Source: Pectinophora gossypiella (taxonomy: Eukaryota; Arthropoda; Insecta; Lepidoptera; Gelechiidae). From it: DNA of 64,000 nt. The notes beneath the pieces were generated by a model. The model saw only the letters and a list, made by a program, of their open reading frames with translations, was not told the DNA's origin and searched no databases. Position numbers and translations under genes: made by a program. Positions 15,001-23,565 of the stretch are shown here, piece after piece (positions within the stretch are counted from its first letter, which is position 1; every line of letters begins with the position of its first letter). Location: NCBI RefSeq assembly GCF_024362695.1, contig NC_065407.1, forward strand, positions 7,626,001 to 7,690,000. The letters run 5' to 3'.

Positions 15001-18000
15001 ACCTGCACGTGTTATATGATAAATATGATACTCGTGTTCCAGAGAGCTAGAAGCAACGAAAGCGGAGCTGACATCGTGTCGGCAACAGCTAACTGAGCTG
15101 CAGGAGCGGTACAGAGAGCTGGACGAGGAGTGCGAGACATGCGGACAGTACCTCAGAGAACGCGAGGAACAGTGTCGCAAGCTGAGAGAATCTAAACACG
15201 CGCTCGAGGTCAGTATACTACATTATCTATCATCTTCGTGTTACCTTATTAGTCTGGGCGCAGCCCGCGCACTATACATAAATATCGTTCTTACCGTGTA
15301 CCGTGTGTGTGTAAGTAAGATGATCCGTGCTTCGGAAGACACGTTAAAGTCATAAGACCGGAAGTCCTTTTAAAATCCAAACCCCATTGTTTAACTATTG
15401 TGTCTGGAAATCTCGGTCTTAAGAGGTTAAGCCATTGGTCCCGGTTACTACTTACTAATGTAAGTAGTCGTTACATGAGCCATGTCAGGGGCCTCTGGCG
15501 GCTCAATAATGACCCTGACACCAGGGTTGATGGGGTTCGTAATTCACCTCACAACCCACACGATAGAAGAAGACCGTGTACCGCCTTACTGCGCAAGCGC
15601 GAGCGGGACAGTCACCGCGATTTTTCTTACTCTTTAACGGCTGAGTGCCATTGACTAAAGTGGGTGAAGTAAATCTAACTCGACACGGGTACGAATTGGT
15701 GCGGGCGGAGAGTTACCCTTCTCATCATAGACCTGTACATCTTGATTAGATGATTTATACGGCGTTTCTGTGGCAACGTCTTATATGGCTGAGAAGTCCA
15801 ATACGAGAGCGGCAATAGTATCCGCACGACTGGCATTTCAGCGTGCATTTTACCCTTCTATAATAATTAATTTAAGAACCACGCTCTTGTCGGTGTAGCA
15901 TTCTCCATTCTTGTCTATCAAAACCCAATTCCTTCACTTCACTTCGCCTTCTCTCTAGTCTGCTCCATGCTCTTCTTGGTCTTCCCCTTCCTCTCTTCCA
16001 TTGTAACTTCCCTTCTACGATGTTTTTAATAAATTCGTCGTGTCCAATCATCTTGCATCTTCTGTCCACAATAACTTACTCTTACTAGCACTTCTTCATT
16101 AATAACTCTTTCAATCCAACCCCTAACCATTCTATACGTAGTATTATGCTTTATTCTAAGCTTTTAGAACAATTTACTCTGCAGGCAAAATTGCAAGAGC
16201 TACAGGAAGAGACTGGCGGCGCCCATGCGGCGGCGGCGCGGCGCAAACGACAGAGCCTGCACGACCAGAACCGCCGCGACACCCGAGCTGACGCCTCCAC
16301 CGATACCAGTGATGGTATGACATACATCTATCTATATCACTGATCATAATAAATGAATAATCTCGGATCTGATACATGTTCTACATAGTAAAGGAATACC
16401 TTGCACATAACACGACTGAAAATTGTAAATAGTACATGTGACCTTATAACCAAAACTTTTTTCTTAATAATGTATTAATATATTTATTTTTATATTCAAT
16501 AATCTTTTTTATTAATAATCATATTTAGTCTTAGGTTTGTATTTATATTTGTATTTGATTAAAATAAAATTTACGCACCTGAAAACAGGTTGAATATACT
16601 TACTGTATACAATTAATTTAAGATCCTTAACAATGTATATTCTGGCAAATAAAAAGAAAATGTGGAGCCTATTTCATAAAACTCACAACGAAAATTTGGT
16701 ATTCGTTGCGTAACTTATATAAAGCTTTAAAATATTGCTAATCACGCACTCCTCGATGAATATCGAATTGTCATGTACATTTGTTGAAATAGGCAATTGT
16801 AAGTTTTATGAAATAGGCCCCTGGCCGCACGGCACTTTGCTATACTTCTATCCTTTTCTGCCACTCAGAACCGTCATTTGTGAGAACGAGATAAAGAAAG
16901 AAAGTGCCACCGCAGTCCCACCGCCTCGTCGATTCCGCATTATCTCACTCCAGCAAATGACACAAAAAGGATAGAAATATAGGAAAATGTGATACGATGC
17001 CTCTTAATTCATCCCTTAGTTTCTTTTACTGTTCACCATAAATAATAATACTCGCCTCTAATCAAAAAACGCAACCAGAAATGTAACTAACTTAAAAGAT
17101 GAATCACTATCGGGGTAGACAGAACCACAAGCCAACTAAATAGAGCTTGTAGCAACTCTTGGTATTGATGAACATTCACCCTTGCTTTATTGCAGATTTG
17201 CTAAGTTACCAAGTAGAACGTGACGAAAGCTCGTTAAAGGCGAACAACGCACATGCGCAAGAATTGAAACGAGTTAAAACTGTGAGTAAAAGCTACTAAT
17301 TATTAAAACATTATCCATCTCTAGTGGATTATTTGCCATGTCTTCTAACGTGTGGGTTGTGAGGTGGATTACCAAACCCATCAACCCTGGTGTCAGGGTT
17401 ATTATTGAGCCGCCATAAGCCCCTGACATGACTCATGTAACGACTACTTAATCAGTAAGTAATAACCTGGACCAACGGCTTAACGTGCCTTCCGAAGCAC
17501 GGATCATGTTACTTTTGGACAATCAGGTGATCAGCCTGTAATGTCCTAAACAAGCTAGCGATCACAAAGTGATTTTTGTATCGTGAGCACAACGCTCAAC
17601 CACTGGACCACTGAGGCCGTTATAGAACGCACTGTATGTTTGTTGTCGCAGGCATTAGACAAGGTGTTGCGTGAAAAGGCGGCACTAGAGAACCAGCTAC
17701 TAGCAGCCATGCCCAATATTAACCCAACTATGTTTGTGGCTACCGGCAGCGCTATCGTACAGGTACGTTACAGTTACTTTTAAATATACACGCACTTTAT
17801 ACATAGTAAATTATTTTAACGGGTTTTATTATTAAATAAGGTAAAAAACTATCTGCCGCGTTGCAGCGCCTGTGATCACGGTATGACTGACGCGATGAGT
17901 GGCCATTGCAAAGACCCGTTAAAAATAGTTTACTTTATACTTACAGGTTTTTTAAACAATAGTTTCACGTTTGACCACAATCTCACCTGTTGGCAAGTGA

Positions 18001-19193
18001 CGATGTTATACCGGATACGGATAATAAATTATTTCGGATTATCCGTTAGTTTCGGATAATTTCGGTTACGGATATTAATCTTTTAAGAAATTTTAAAACT
18101 AAAATACAAATAAGTAATAAAGTGGTTTTATTTATAACGACATGTTATATATGTTATGACGACAAATGAAGAAAAAAACAAACAATGCGCGCGGCTTGTG
18201 TACAATGGGCACTGGCAGCCGACGGCCGAAGAAAACGACTTGTCATAATGGTCATAACATGTCTGAATTAGGCTCCGCTCATATCCGATATTATCCGAAA
18301 CTTTTATTTCGGTTACGGAGCTCCCTAATATCCTTGCTTATTGAAGGGCAAGGGGAAACGATAATCATAGTCACGAGTGAAGACATACAGTTTATTTCGA
18401 ACTGACATAGATACAAATGGATTTACCCGCTTATTTACTAATATACAGGGTGCTAGTGACATCGTAACGAATACTGAAGGGGAAGACTCAGGCCATAATT
18501 CTGAGTGTAATTTTCCGTCGCAAAATTGATGCTATTTAGTTTTTTTTTTTCAATTCCATACTTTGCGATGTAAAATTCCACTTGATATCAACTCAGAATA
18601 GTGAGCTGAATCATCCCCCTCAGTATTCGTTACGATGTAATTTACTCCCCGTACGAATACCTACAGATAGCTATACAAGTACGTATGGGTGCTACTGACA
18701 CGGTAACCAATATTGACGGGGATGATTCAGACATTTTAGTTTTAACCAACCAACAGAACATTTTAGATTTTTTTTTTTTTATTATTTTCAGTTCCATAGT
18801 TTTGCGATGAAGTTTTCCCTTGATATGAACTCAGAATCATAGTCTGAATCATCCCTCAGTTTTTGTTACGATGTCACTAACACCCTGTATAATTCTGCCT
18901 ACTACACATTTCAACAAGATCCATGACGGGTTAATCGGTTGACTAATGATTGACGTCACTAAGATTTATTAGTTTCGATAAGATTTACAAAATACTTTAA
19001 TATGCTAAGAAAAAAAAAATATGATTATCATATCAAACTTAACCACTGTCCCCAGAACCAGCAGATAACTGACGTCATGAAAGAAAACCAAAAGTTGAAG
19101 AAGATCAACGCGAAGCTAATAACGATTTGCAAGAAACGCGGCAAGTCGCACGACGCGAACAGGGAGAACGAGGAACCCTCTGATCTCGGCTGA
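1..19193 (+). CDS. Giant coiled-coil protein, 3' part (possible CENP-E-like/kinetochore or Golgi coiled coil)
   Basis: Partial gene; the 5' end lies left of the window. Exons read from splice sites and phase: 2-115, 573-726, 881-6590, 6688-6862, 8746-8887, 9302-9419, 11388-11500, 11879-11945, 12426-12591, 13501-13603, 14442-14598, 15043-15208, 16185-16314, 17196-17281, 17652-17762, 19056-19193 (TGA). They join in one frame for 2549 codons plus stop. The product is almost all Glu/Lys/Gln/Leu heptad-rich coiled coil with no membrane segment. A C-terminal zone (visible residues about 2050-2440) carries three Arg-rich RRxRQSxHD motifs, and the protein ends with a basic segment (KLKKINAKLITICKKRGK) and a short acidic tail. 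No catalytic domain is visible, because any motor or head would be upstream. Long insect coiled coils of this kind include CENP-E-type kinesins, centrosomal proteins and golgins. I cannot choose among them from the tail. The ATG at 895 is internal, since the reading frame enters from the exon ending at 726. Confidence 0.8.
116..572. other. Intron of coiled-coil gene, mostly a SINE copy
   Basis: Intron between exons 2-115 and 573-726. About 250-535 is a minus-oriented copy of the tRNA-derived SINE family described at 12683; the rest shows nothing recognisable. Confidence 0.7.
250..535 (-). mobile_element. tRNA-derived SINE copy (family A), head degraded
   Basis: It shares the family body: the CTATCGTG tail start, a GGTTGTGAGGTGG segment, the TTATTGAG(C/T)CGCC segment, a GGGACCAA-GGCTTAACGTGCC segment and a CACCGGGATT-GAACCCGG B-box region read backwards. 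The tRNA-like head beyond the B box is degraded. It lies in an intron. Confidence 0.75.
6887..8522 (-). mobile_element. Tc1/mariner-superfamily DNA transposon, apparently complete
   Basis: The outermost 27 bp at both ends are identical inverted copies (starting CACTTCTCATC). The left end begins at 6887 and the right end finishes at 8522. Each is flanked by TA (6885-6886 and 8523-8524), the target duplication of this superfamily. The 1636-bp element sits in the intron after the exon ending at 6862, so it is spliced out of the host gene. It holds one uninterrupted transposase gene on the minus strand. Identical termini plus an open reading frame suggest recent insertion. Confidence 0.92.
7157..8185 (-). 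CDS. Tc1-like DD34E transposase
   Basis: 342-aa open reading frame with no stop or frameshift. The N-terminal part (about residues 1-110) is a paired-type double helix-turn-helix DNA-binding region that would bind the inverted repeats; a basic GSGRNR linker stands where Tc1 transposases carry their GRPR-like hook. The C-terminal catalytic domain shows three acidic positions: Asp in LFSDECK, Asp in FMHDNASAHT, and Glu in SPDMNPIEHLW. Exactly 34 residues separate the second Asp and the Glu, the DD34E signature of Tc1. The length is typical of the family. It would cut and paste the surrounding element at TA dinucleotides. Activity cannot be judged from sequence alone. Confidence 0.95.
   Translation of the reverse strand: MDTSPTEAAQVVALLDSGLSQRVVAARLHLSLSSVHRVYKRYRETGLFTRRSGSGRNRVTSERDDRFIVTTSLRNRRLNAFQLQQRLRVVRRVAVSDSTIRRRLKDRGLVPHKPANGPKLTADHRRARLNFAREHLNWSYLQWSKVLFSDECKIMLYGNDGRNKVYRRDGERYAQCCIEEKVSYGGGSWTVWGGISADGKTELAFVSGPRLPALNCHRYVEECLEPHVMPYAHFIGNGFIFMHDNASAHTAGVVQDYLNEVDISIMEWPARSPDMNPIEHLWDELKRRIRARDPAPETLSQLQDAIQEEWDNIPQHVIVTLIRSMKNRMEAVIRARGGNTSY
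8903..9047. repeat. Foldback repeat family F, degraded copy
   Basis: It begins TACAGGGTGTTAGTGAC and continues with the CCGTAAC, GATGATTC and GTTGATATCAAG blocks seen in the copies at 18444, 18681, 28467 and 30155. A weak reverse arm is visible near 9020-9040. It lies in the intron between exons 8746-8887 and 9302-9419. Confidence 0.65.
9545..9655 (+). repeat. Interspersed repeat (copy inverted at 31197-31290)
   Basis: The block containing GGCTATACAGGTTGTGAGAA, GCTGCAGTAGTTTTAGGCGG and ATGAGACGTTCGTTATG recurs in reverse complement at 31197-31290. It is probably a retroposon 3' end. It lies in the intron 9420-11387. Confidence 0.65.
9960..10097. mobile_element. MITE with TTA target duplication (PIF/Harbinger-like)
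   Basis: Terminal inverted repeats of about 25 bp start GGGTGGTATTAATAAACTAA and are mirrored at the right end. Both ends are flanked by TTA (9957-9959, 10098-10100). The 138-bp size, lack of coding capacity and 3-bp TTA duplication fit a PIF/Harbinger-type MITE; the superfamily is inferred from the duplication only. Confidence 0.75.
10520..10875. repeat. Palindromic MITE-like element with nested inner palindrome
   Basis: The outer arms of about 85 bp (near 10521-10608 and 10788-10875) share CGCAATTACGAATGAACTCA and CGCTACATAATGTCTACTTT in inverted orientation. A second inverted pair, TGAATCTCAGAAATTA (about 10614-10630), recurs inverted at about 10679-10697. No coding capacity; intronic. 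Confidence 0.75.
11666..11738 (-). repeat. tRNA-like SINE head fragment
   Basis: On the minus strand a promoter-like pair is visible: an A-box-like TGGTGTAATGGTTAAC and a B-box-like GGGATCAAATCCC. The arms do not form a clean cloverleaf, so this is a tRNA-derived retroposon fragment and not a functional tRNA. Confidence 0.5.
11962..12060. repeat. Fragment of TIR repeat family M
   Basis: One terminus only: the CAGCGGATAAG, AACTTAAAATAAAATTA and GTGTACAGGAATCAG blocks also form the ends of the elements at 48040-48408 and 51505-52118. Confidence 0.6.
12683..13000 (-). mobile_element. tRNA-derived SINE (family A), full length
   Basis: Complete minus-oriented copy flanked by a 7-bp target duplication GTTAGAT (12676-12682 and 13001-13007). 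Reading the minus strand, the head GGCCTCCGTGGTCCAGTGG contains an A box, and GGTTCGAATTCCGG a B box of an RNA polymerase III promoter. A family-specific body follows, ending in ATAGAAGAAG. Intronic. Confidence 0.9.
13205..13325 (+). repeat. Interspersed repeat family Z, copy 1
   Basis: It shares the blocks GCGATACGGCTCACCACCTA, ACGTTGGTCTAATAGAAA and GACTACCCCAATTGG with copies at about 13815 (inverted), 32490 and 46000. Class not recognised. Confidence 0.65.
13815..13915 (-). repeat. Interspersed repeat family Z, inverted copy 2
   Basis: Reverse complement of the 13205-13325 repeat: GTTAGACCAACATGATAGGT and GAACCGTATCGCC are its complements. Together with the first copy it brackets the 103-nt exon 13501-13603. 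Confidence 0.65.
13927..14256 (+). mobile_element. tRNA-derived SINE (family A), full length, plus orientation
   Basis: Flanked by an 11-bp direct repeat ATGGTCCAGCT (13916-13926 and 14257-14267). The head at 13933 retains A box TGGTCCAGTGGTTGAGCG and B box GGGTTCGATTCCC, so the Pol III promoter looks intact. Its orientation is opposite to the copy at 12683, so the two copies face each other across an exon. Confidence 0.9.
14742..14893 (+). repeat. SINE-like repeat (family B), plus orientation
   Basis: It shares GAATTCATGTTTGGATCACA, TATCACGTGATTTCCAGGAT and TTTGTGTCCAGTTAATGG with minus-oriented copies near 29430, 35120 and 53855. Intronic. Confidence 0.65.
15312..15573 (+). mobile_element. 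SINE family A, truncated and interrupted
   Basis: 5'-truncated copy starting GTAAGATGATCCGTGCTTC. It is interrupted around 15356-15418, then continues with GGTCCCGGTTACTACTTAC through CACACGATAGAAGAAG. Confidence 0.7.
15860..16080 (-). pseudogene. LINE 3' ORF remnant (non-LTR retrotransposon)
   Basis: The minus frame 15872-16069 reads 65 codons ending in a segment rich in GKLQWKRGRGRPRRAWSR and EWRMLHRQERGS. This is the C-terminal tail commonly seen in insect endonuclease/reverse-transcriptase LINE proteins. The catalytic RT region is absent, so this is a 5'-truncated dead copy in an intron. A more decayed fragment with the same TTGTCGGTGTAACATTCTCC block is at about 40570-40605. Confidence 0.75.
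16675..16821. mobile_element. MITE-like element with inverted ends
   Basis: The left end GAGCCTATTTCATAAAACT is mirrored by the right end AAGTTTTATGAAATAGGCCCC, about 147 bp in total with no coding capacity. No target duplication was resolved. Confidence 0.65.
17339..17622 (-). mobile_element. SINE family A copy ending 30 bp before a splice acceptor
   Basis: Minus-oriented copy with the family body and a shortened head (CACTGGACCACTGAGGCCG). The next exon of the coiled-coil gene starts at 17652, leaving about 30 bp for polypyrimidine tract and acceptor. Confidence 0.8.
18444..18645. repeat. Foldback element family F, copy
   Basis: Near-palindromic: TACAGGGTGCTAGTGACATC on the left and its degraded complement ending in CGTTACGATGTAATTTAC on the right, with complementary GATATCAACTCAGAAT blocks inside. 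Intronic, immediately followed by a second copy. Confidence 0.75.
18681..18891. repeat. Foldback element family F, adjacent copy
   Basis: The right end ATGTCACTAACACCCTGTAT is the complement of the family start. The left end is GGGTGCTACTGACACGG. It lies about 40 bp from the copy at 18444-18645, in the same intron. Confidence 0.75.
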
Positions 19194-20094
19194 TAACCTC
19201 GTCTCTACCGTACAAATTATCTGTGTGTTCAATCATTTGATATTTTAGGCCTGTTTTGGGATAATTACGTAACGAACGAAGCTATTACCTCAATTTAAAT
19301 GTAGCTAGCCTATTACAAACATATTTGTATAAATTAGCGGTAAAAATCATTGAAACAAAAGCTGGACTTGATTATGAAAATTAATTTATGGTTATCTACC
19401 AAAGACAATGACTGTACCGCGTATGTTTTACTGTATCTTTTAAATATCCAGTGTGTGAATTCATTGATTATGTTCATACGCATTATTTCTTAAGTAGTTC
19501 TGTAATTGTCTTTGGTTGTGTAATTTTGATATAAGGGTCTGTATCTTACAAAGTTGATACGCATAGAGGCTGTTATGATCGGTGAAGACCACACGAATGG
19601 GGTCCAAATGTAAGGAAATGATAATACTCATTGTTTTGTTTATTATTTTTAACTAAAAGATCACAGACAACAGCCGTGAGACAATATCGTCATTATTTCG
19701 CTCAATTGTATTAGAAGTCTTGCAATATTTTTTAATTTGTTTTTTCATATTAAAATATTTGGTGAATTAATTTTGCATGTGAACAAAAATTAGTTACAGA
19801 TTTTAGTTTATAAGTTCGCACCAAGGTAAGCAAGGTCCAAATGAAGACTGATGTAGGTACCGTTGCCATTCCAAAAGCATTTACTGGTATATCGTGATTG
19901 TGAGTATTGGTGCCATTGTAAATATGAAGGGAAACACACATTGCCAGAATATACATGTGGAAACAATTGGCAAATTGACAGTTTTTGGATAAGTATTTTA
20001 AAATTACAATTGATTATTATATACCTCTTGAAATATTTTATTGCCTCAAAAAAGCTATACTAGAAAAAAAACATTTTTCTTCAATTATTTAAAA

Positions 20095-20143
20095 TTTCGC
20101 GCGGAAACGATTGGTCACGTGACATTTTGCCCAGTGACGTCAC
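20095..20143. promoter_or_regulatory. CCAAT / E-box / CRE motif cluster
   Basis: ATTGG (20110-20114), palindromic GTCACGTGAC (20114-20123) and TGACGTCA (20135-20142) lie within 33 bp. The CRE motif is duplicated at 20550-20557 by the retroposon insertion. Motif matches are seen in sequence; regulatory function is unproven and no gene start is evident beside it. Confidence 0.3.
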
Positions 20144-20544
20144 TTTTTTTTTTTTTGTTTTGGTTTTCCCCGAAGGGTAAGGCAAAGGGAACTATGCCCA
20201 TACAGCCATGTCTGACGTATTTTTTTCTTGATGATTAATGAAATGATGAAAGGTGATGATGATGAAACCTAAGCCCCCACCCACGGAGTAGACTCCTACT
20301 CCGAACCCCAAACGAATTAACTCAAAAGTCCGCATAAACTTTTGAGTTATGAAGCGGCTTCCTGACACGAAGCGAAAATAGGCAGATACACTTTGTTTAT
20401 TGAATACTCCAATATAATAACACTCGCGAATGTCTTCCGACTAACTTAATGCGATCATTAACCACAAAACACCACTTCGTATTAATTATTTAGATTATTC
20501 AATGAAGAAAGCAACTGTCCCGTTCCCGTCTCCCGCCAAAAAGC
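20144..20544 (-). mobile_element. Retroposed element with poly(A) tail and 14-bp target duplication
   Basis: The 401-bp insert is bounded by perfect direct repeats CCCAGTGACGTCAC (20130-20143 and 20545-20558). A T-run directly after the left repeat is the poly(A) tail of a minus-oriented copy, preceded by GGGGAAAACCAAAAC on that strand. Variable-length duplications plus a poly(A) tail are hallmarks of LINE-machinery insertion. It is probably a 5'-truncated LINE or a SINE; no protein is visible. Confidence 0.85.
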
Positions 20545-21968
20545 CCCAGTGACGTCACATTTCAACAAACAAAACTGTCAAACAGTGTAACTTCAAACGA
20601 GACAGATTTTGTTTATGTCATGGCTGCCCGTATTTCGGGTTTTGTAATACCCAGATAAAACACCGCATTTTTATTTTGTATAAATAAAATATTCAAAAAT
20701 TATCTTAATTAAAAGAATCTGTTGGATAATTATCGTTAAATGGTAAACTACCATATCCGACATATTTCATATTTTGTTACAACTGTCAAGTAACCAATTA
20801 TATTGTTCCATATTAGTCAGGCGCTTACACTACTTCGTGAGAACATTTTTCGTAGTCCGCCAAAGGGATGTGTGTTGCCCGAGAATTAGATTAACACAAT
20901 AGATAGTATTTTTTAATTGTACTTAAAGTTTGCGACATGAGGTGCCTATAATGTATTGTATAGTATTAGTTATTTTAAATAATAATATAATACGTCAATG
21001 TTCCTTATTTCATTCAATATAATTTAATGCACAATGTTAAAGCACAAATATTAACTGACGTATAGCATAATATTTATGTATTGATCTTTACTAAACACTA
21101 TCTCATTGCTAAAGGTGCCTGTGCTAAATTAAAAGTAACTTGATTTTTATTTGACTTTTTTTCTGTAAAATAAAAAGAAAAATAAAAAGTTTGGTTGTAG
21201 GCCAAGCTTGCGTAACAGCGTGGTTCGTTCGATATATTTCGAATAGATCTAAGAAAAGATTGTTCCTTTGCTTTTCGAATTGAATGTCTACCTATCGTGT
21301 GAATGCTTTTATCGAATGATACCGCACGATCCTGTCTTTACTTAAACTTAGCCTTAAAGGAAAAAAGTAAACAAAATAATGGAATGAAGAGAACGTTTAT
21401 TCAATAAAAGTACAAAATTTAAATAAACATAACAACTCAACCGAGTAACGTAGTAACTAACAAAAAGCCTGTTTTAACGATTAGGCGTGTACATAATGAA
21501 GATGATAATAACGACCGGCAGAGTCAACAGTGACTTAAAATATCGATGTGGTAACTAACGAGTGCTAGGCCGATGGTTTCTGTTCAAATGATTACGCTAT
21601 CGAGCCTGCCGTACTCGTACCGGCGTTTCACGCGACAAAACCTTAGATCTAAAAGTATCACGAGATAAACATGACTTGTATGTGCCTATCAAACCCTAGG
21701 AGGTCAGTGTTATATAGTGCCTATCCATTCTAAATGGGTACTCAAATGACATCCTTCATTTCAAGAACCATTATAGGACACCTAAAATCTTCAGTATTGG
21801 ATTTTCTCTATGCGTTAGTCGTTTTGTTTGAAAGTCTGAAAGACTTTCATGCGGCTGAAAAACTAACTACGTCTCGAAAGTTACACATAAGTGAGAACAT
21901 AAGTAAGAATACTCTATAGAGTAAGGCTTAAAGCCCATTTAACCGATGACAAGAACTGTGTTCATATA

Positions 21969-23296
21969 GCCCAGTCATATTAGGTAAAAAAAGGGGTCAA
22001 CCTCGGAATGAGAGATAATAAGCTATAAATTGGTATGGACCTTTGTTTTGTCGTTTTAAATGTTGTCTCAAAAGTCACAAATGATACCGTGTCCGCGTCT
22101 TAAGATATTGAAGGTCAAAGGTCATAAAAATTGGTTTTTTGTGAATATCTCGCTTCCTATTGCTTAAATGATATTTTTACCTATAATAAAAGTTGTAGAG
22201 TATAAAATTCTCTACAATTTTTGTTTCATGTTTTTTTTGATACGATCAACCGTTTTTGAAGTAGAGCGCGAAGAGTGCGCAGCGCACAGTTATAAATGGT
22301 CCAATGCAAGGTCAAGCGTGTGTTACGCTTATCAGTACGTGATATAAAGTCTATTATTTATTAAATTAATATAATTATTAAACAATGGCCATTATTTATA
22401 TTTTTATCCTTTTTTAAACAGCGCAGAAGTCGTGTCACAGCCACTAAATGATTGTAAAAATAGAATGTGTTTTTTAGTACGCGGATATTGGTCAAAACTT
22501 TTGGAAGAGTATATTTGTGTCTTAACATTGCCTTTCCCAACTTTTTTAAAGAAAATTTCCTGTTGATGTGATTGAGTACGCCCAATTAAAATTACGAGCA
22601 AATCAATATCTTCTCCTATGATGACGGCAGTCTTTTGATGTTCTGATAATGCAATAGCTGTCTCGATGATGAGAAGGTCAATAGAGAAGGTCATAGGGTA
22701 GGGACAAGTATATCCAGGTATATAAGCTTTGAAAAATTTACACGTTTTGAAGAAAACGTATGTAATGACGTTTTAACTGAAAATATATATTCCAGAATTA
22801 ATAATATATTATAGTTGAATAGTTAAATATAAATAATTAAGTTACTGATTTTAATAAAATATCAACAAAAATATAAATAATGGCCATTGTTTAATAATTA
22901 TAATAATTAAATAAATAATAGATAATAGATATCACGTACTGATAAGCGTAACTTACGCTTGACCTTGCATTGGACCATTTATAACTGTGCGCTGCGCACT
23001 CTTCGCGCTCTACCTCAAAAACGGTTGATCGTATCAAAAAAAACATGAAACAAAAATTGTAGAGAATTTTATACTCTACAACTTTTATTATAGGTAAAAA
23101 TATCATTTAAGCAATAGGAAGCGAGATATTCACAAAAAACCAATTTTTATGACCTTTGACCTTGAATATCTTAAGACGCGGACACGGTATCATTTGTGAC
23201 TTTTGAGATAACATTTAAAACGACAAAACAAAGGTCCATACCAATTTATAGCTTATTATCTCTCATTCCGAGGTGAAACCCCTAAAATGACTGGGC
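21969..23296. mobile_element. Large foldback transposable element with arms of about 400 bp
   Basis: The left arm (21969 to about 22407) and right arm (about 22875-23296) are near-identical reverse complements. They start GCCCAGTCAT and are flanked by TA on both sides, a possible target duplication. The unique core of about 470 bp carries a minus-strand coding fragment (see 22404-22694). Arms this long would fold into an extended hairpin if transcribed. No transposase is encoded, so it is non-autonomous. Confidence 0.85.
22404..22694 (-). pseudogene. Captured coding fragment in foldback core (GED-D/GCDTTS-type protein)
   Basis: The reading frame of 96 codons contains VIIGEDIDLLVILIG and, 40 residues later, FLQSFSGCDTTSALF. 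I recall the paired GEDxDLLVLL ... GCDTTSA signature from uncharacterised, often repetitive invertebrate proteins that are probably nuclease-fold and transposon-associated; that attribution is from memory and unverified. The frame is open but short at both ends, so it is read as a fragment rather than a gene. Confidence 0.45.
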
Positions 23297-23565
23297 TAAT
23301 AGTGAAATAGGAACTTAAAAACCCTGCCTTATAAAGGACGCTCGAGTACGACAGACGACGCTTCACATTCGACGTTACTAATTAACAGGTACATCACATA
23401 AAATTGTACACAAACAATTTACCTTCATCTGCTCAGCAGGTACGACGTGAGATTATCAAATATCTCATCGTCGACATTACCTTACATACTACACAATTTT
23501 TTACTCAGTCTTCAAGAGCCTAATCACAAACTTACTCTACAACATCACAGTCATTCTCAAAAGCA

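Larger units (their letters stand above)
19194..23565. other. Intergenic region between convergent genes
   Basis: No gene recognised. It starts with the 3' untranslated region of the coiled-coil gene; the only poly(A)-like hexamer I see early on is ATTAAA at 19749-19754. It then holds a retroposon (20144-20544) and a foldback element (21969-23296). The remainder, including 20559-21968, shows no convincing coding sequence. Confidence 0.7.

Noticed and set aside
22891..23106. 71-codon minus frame in the foldback arm
   Set aside because: It lies within the inverted-repeat arm, is AT-rich, and the other arm does not keep it open.
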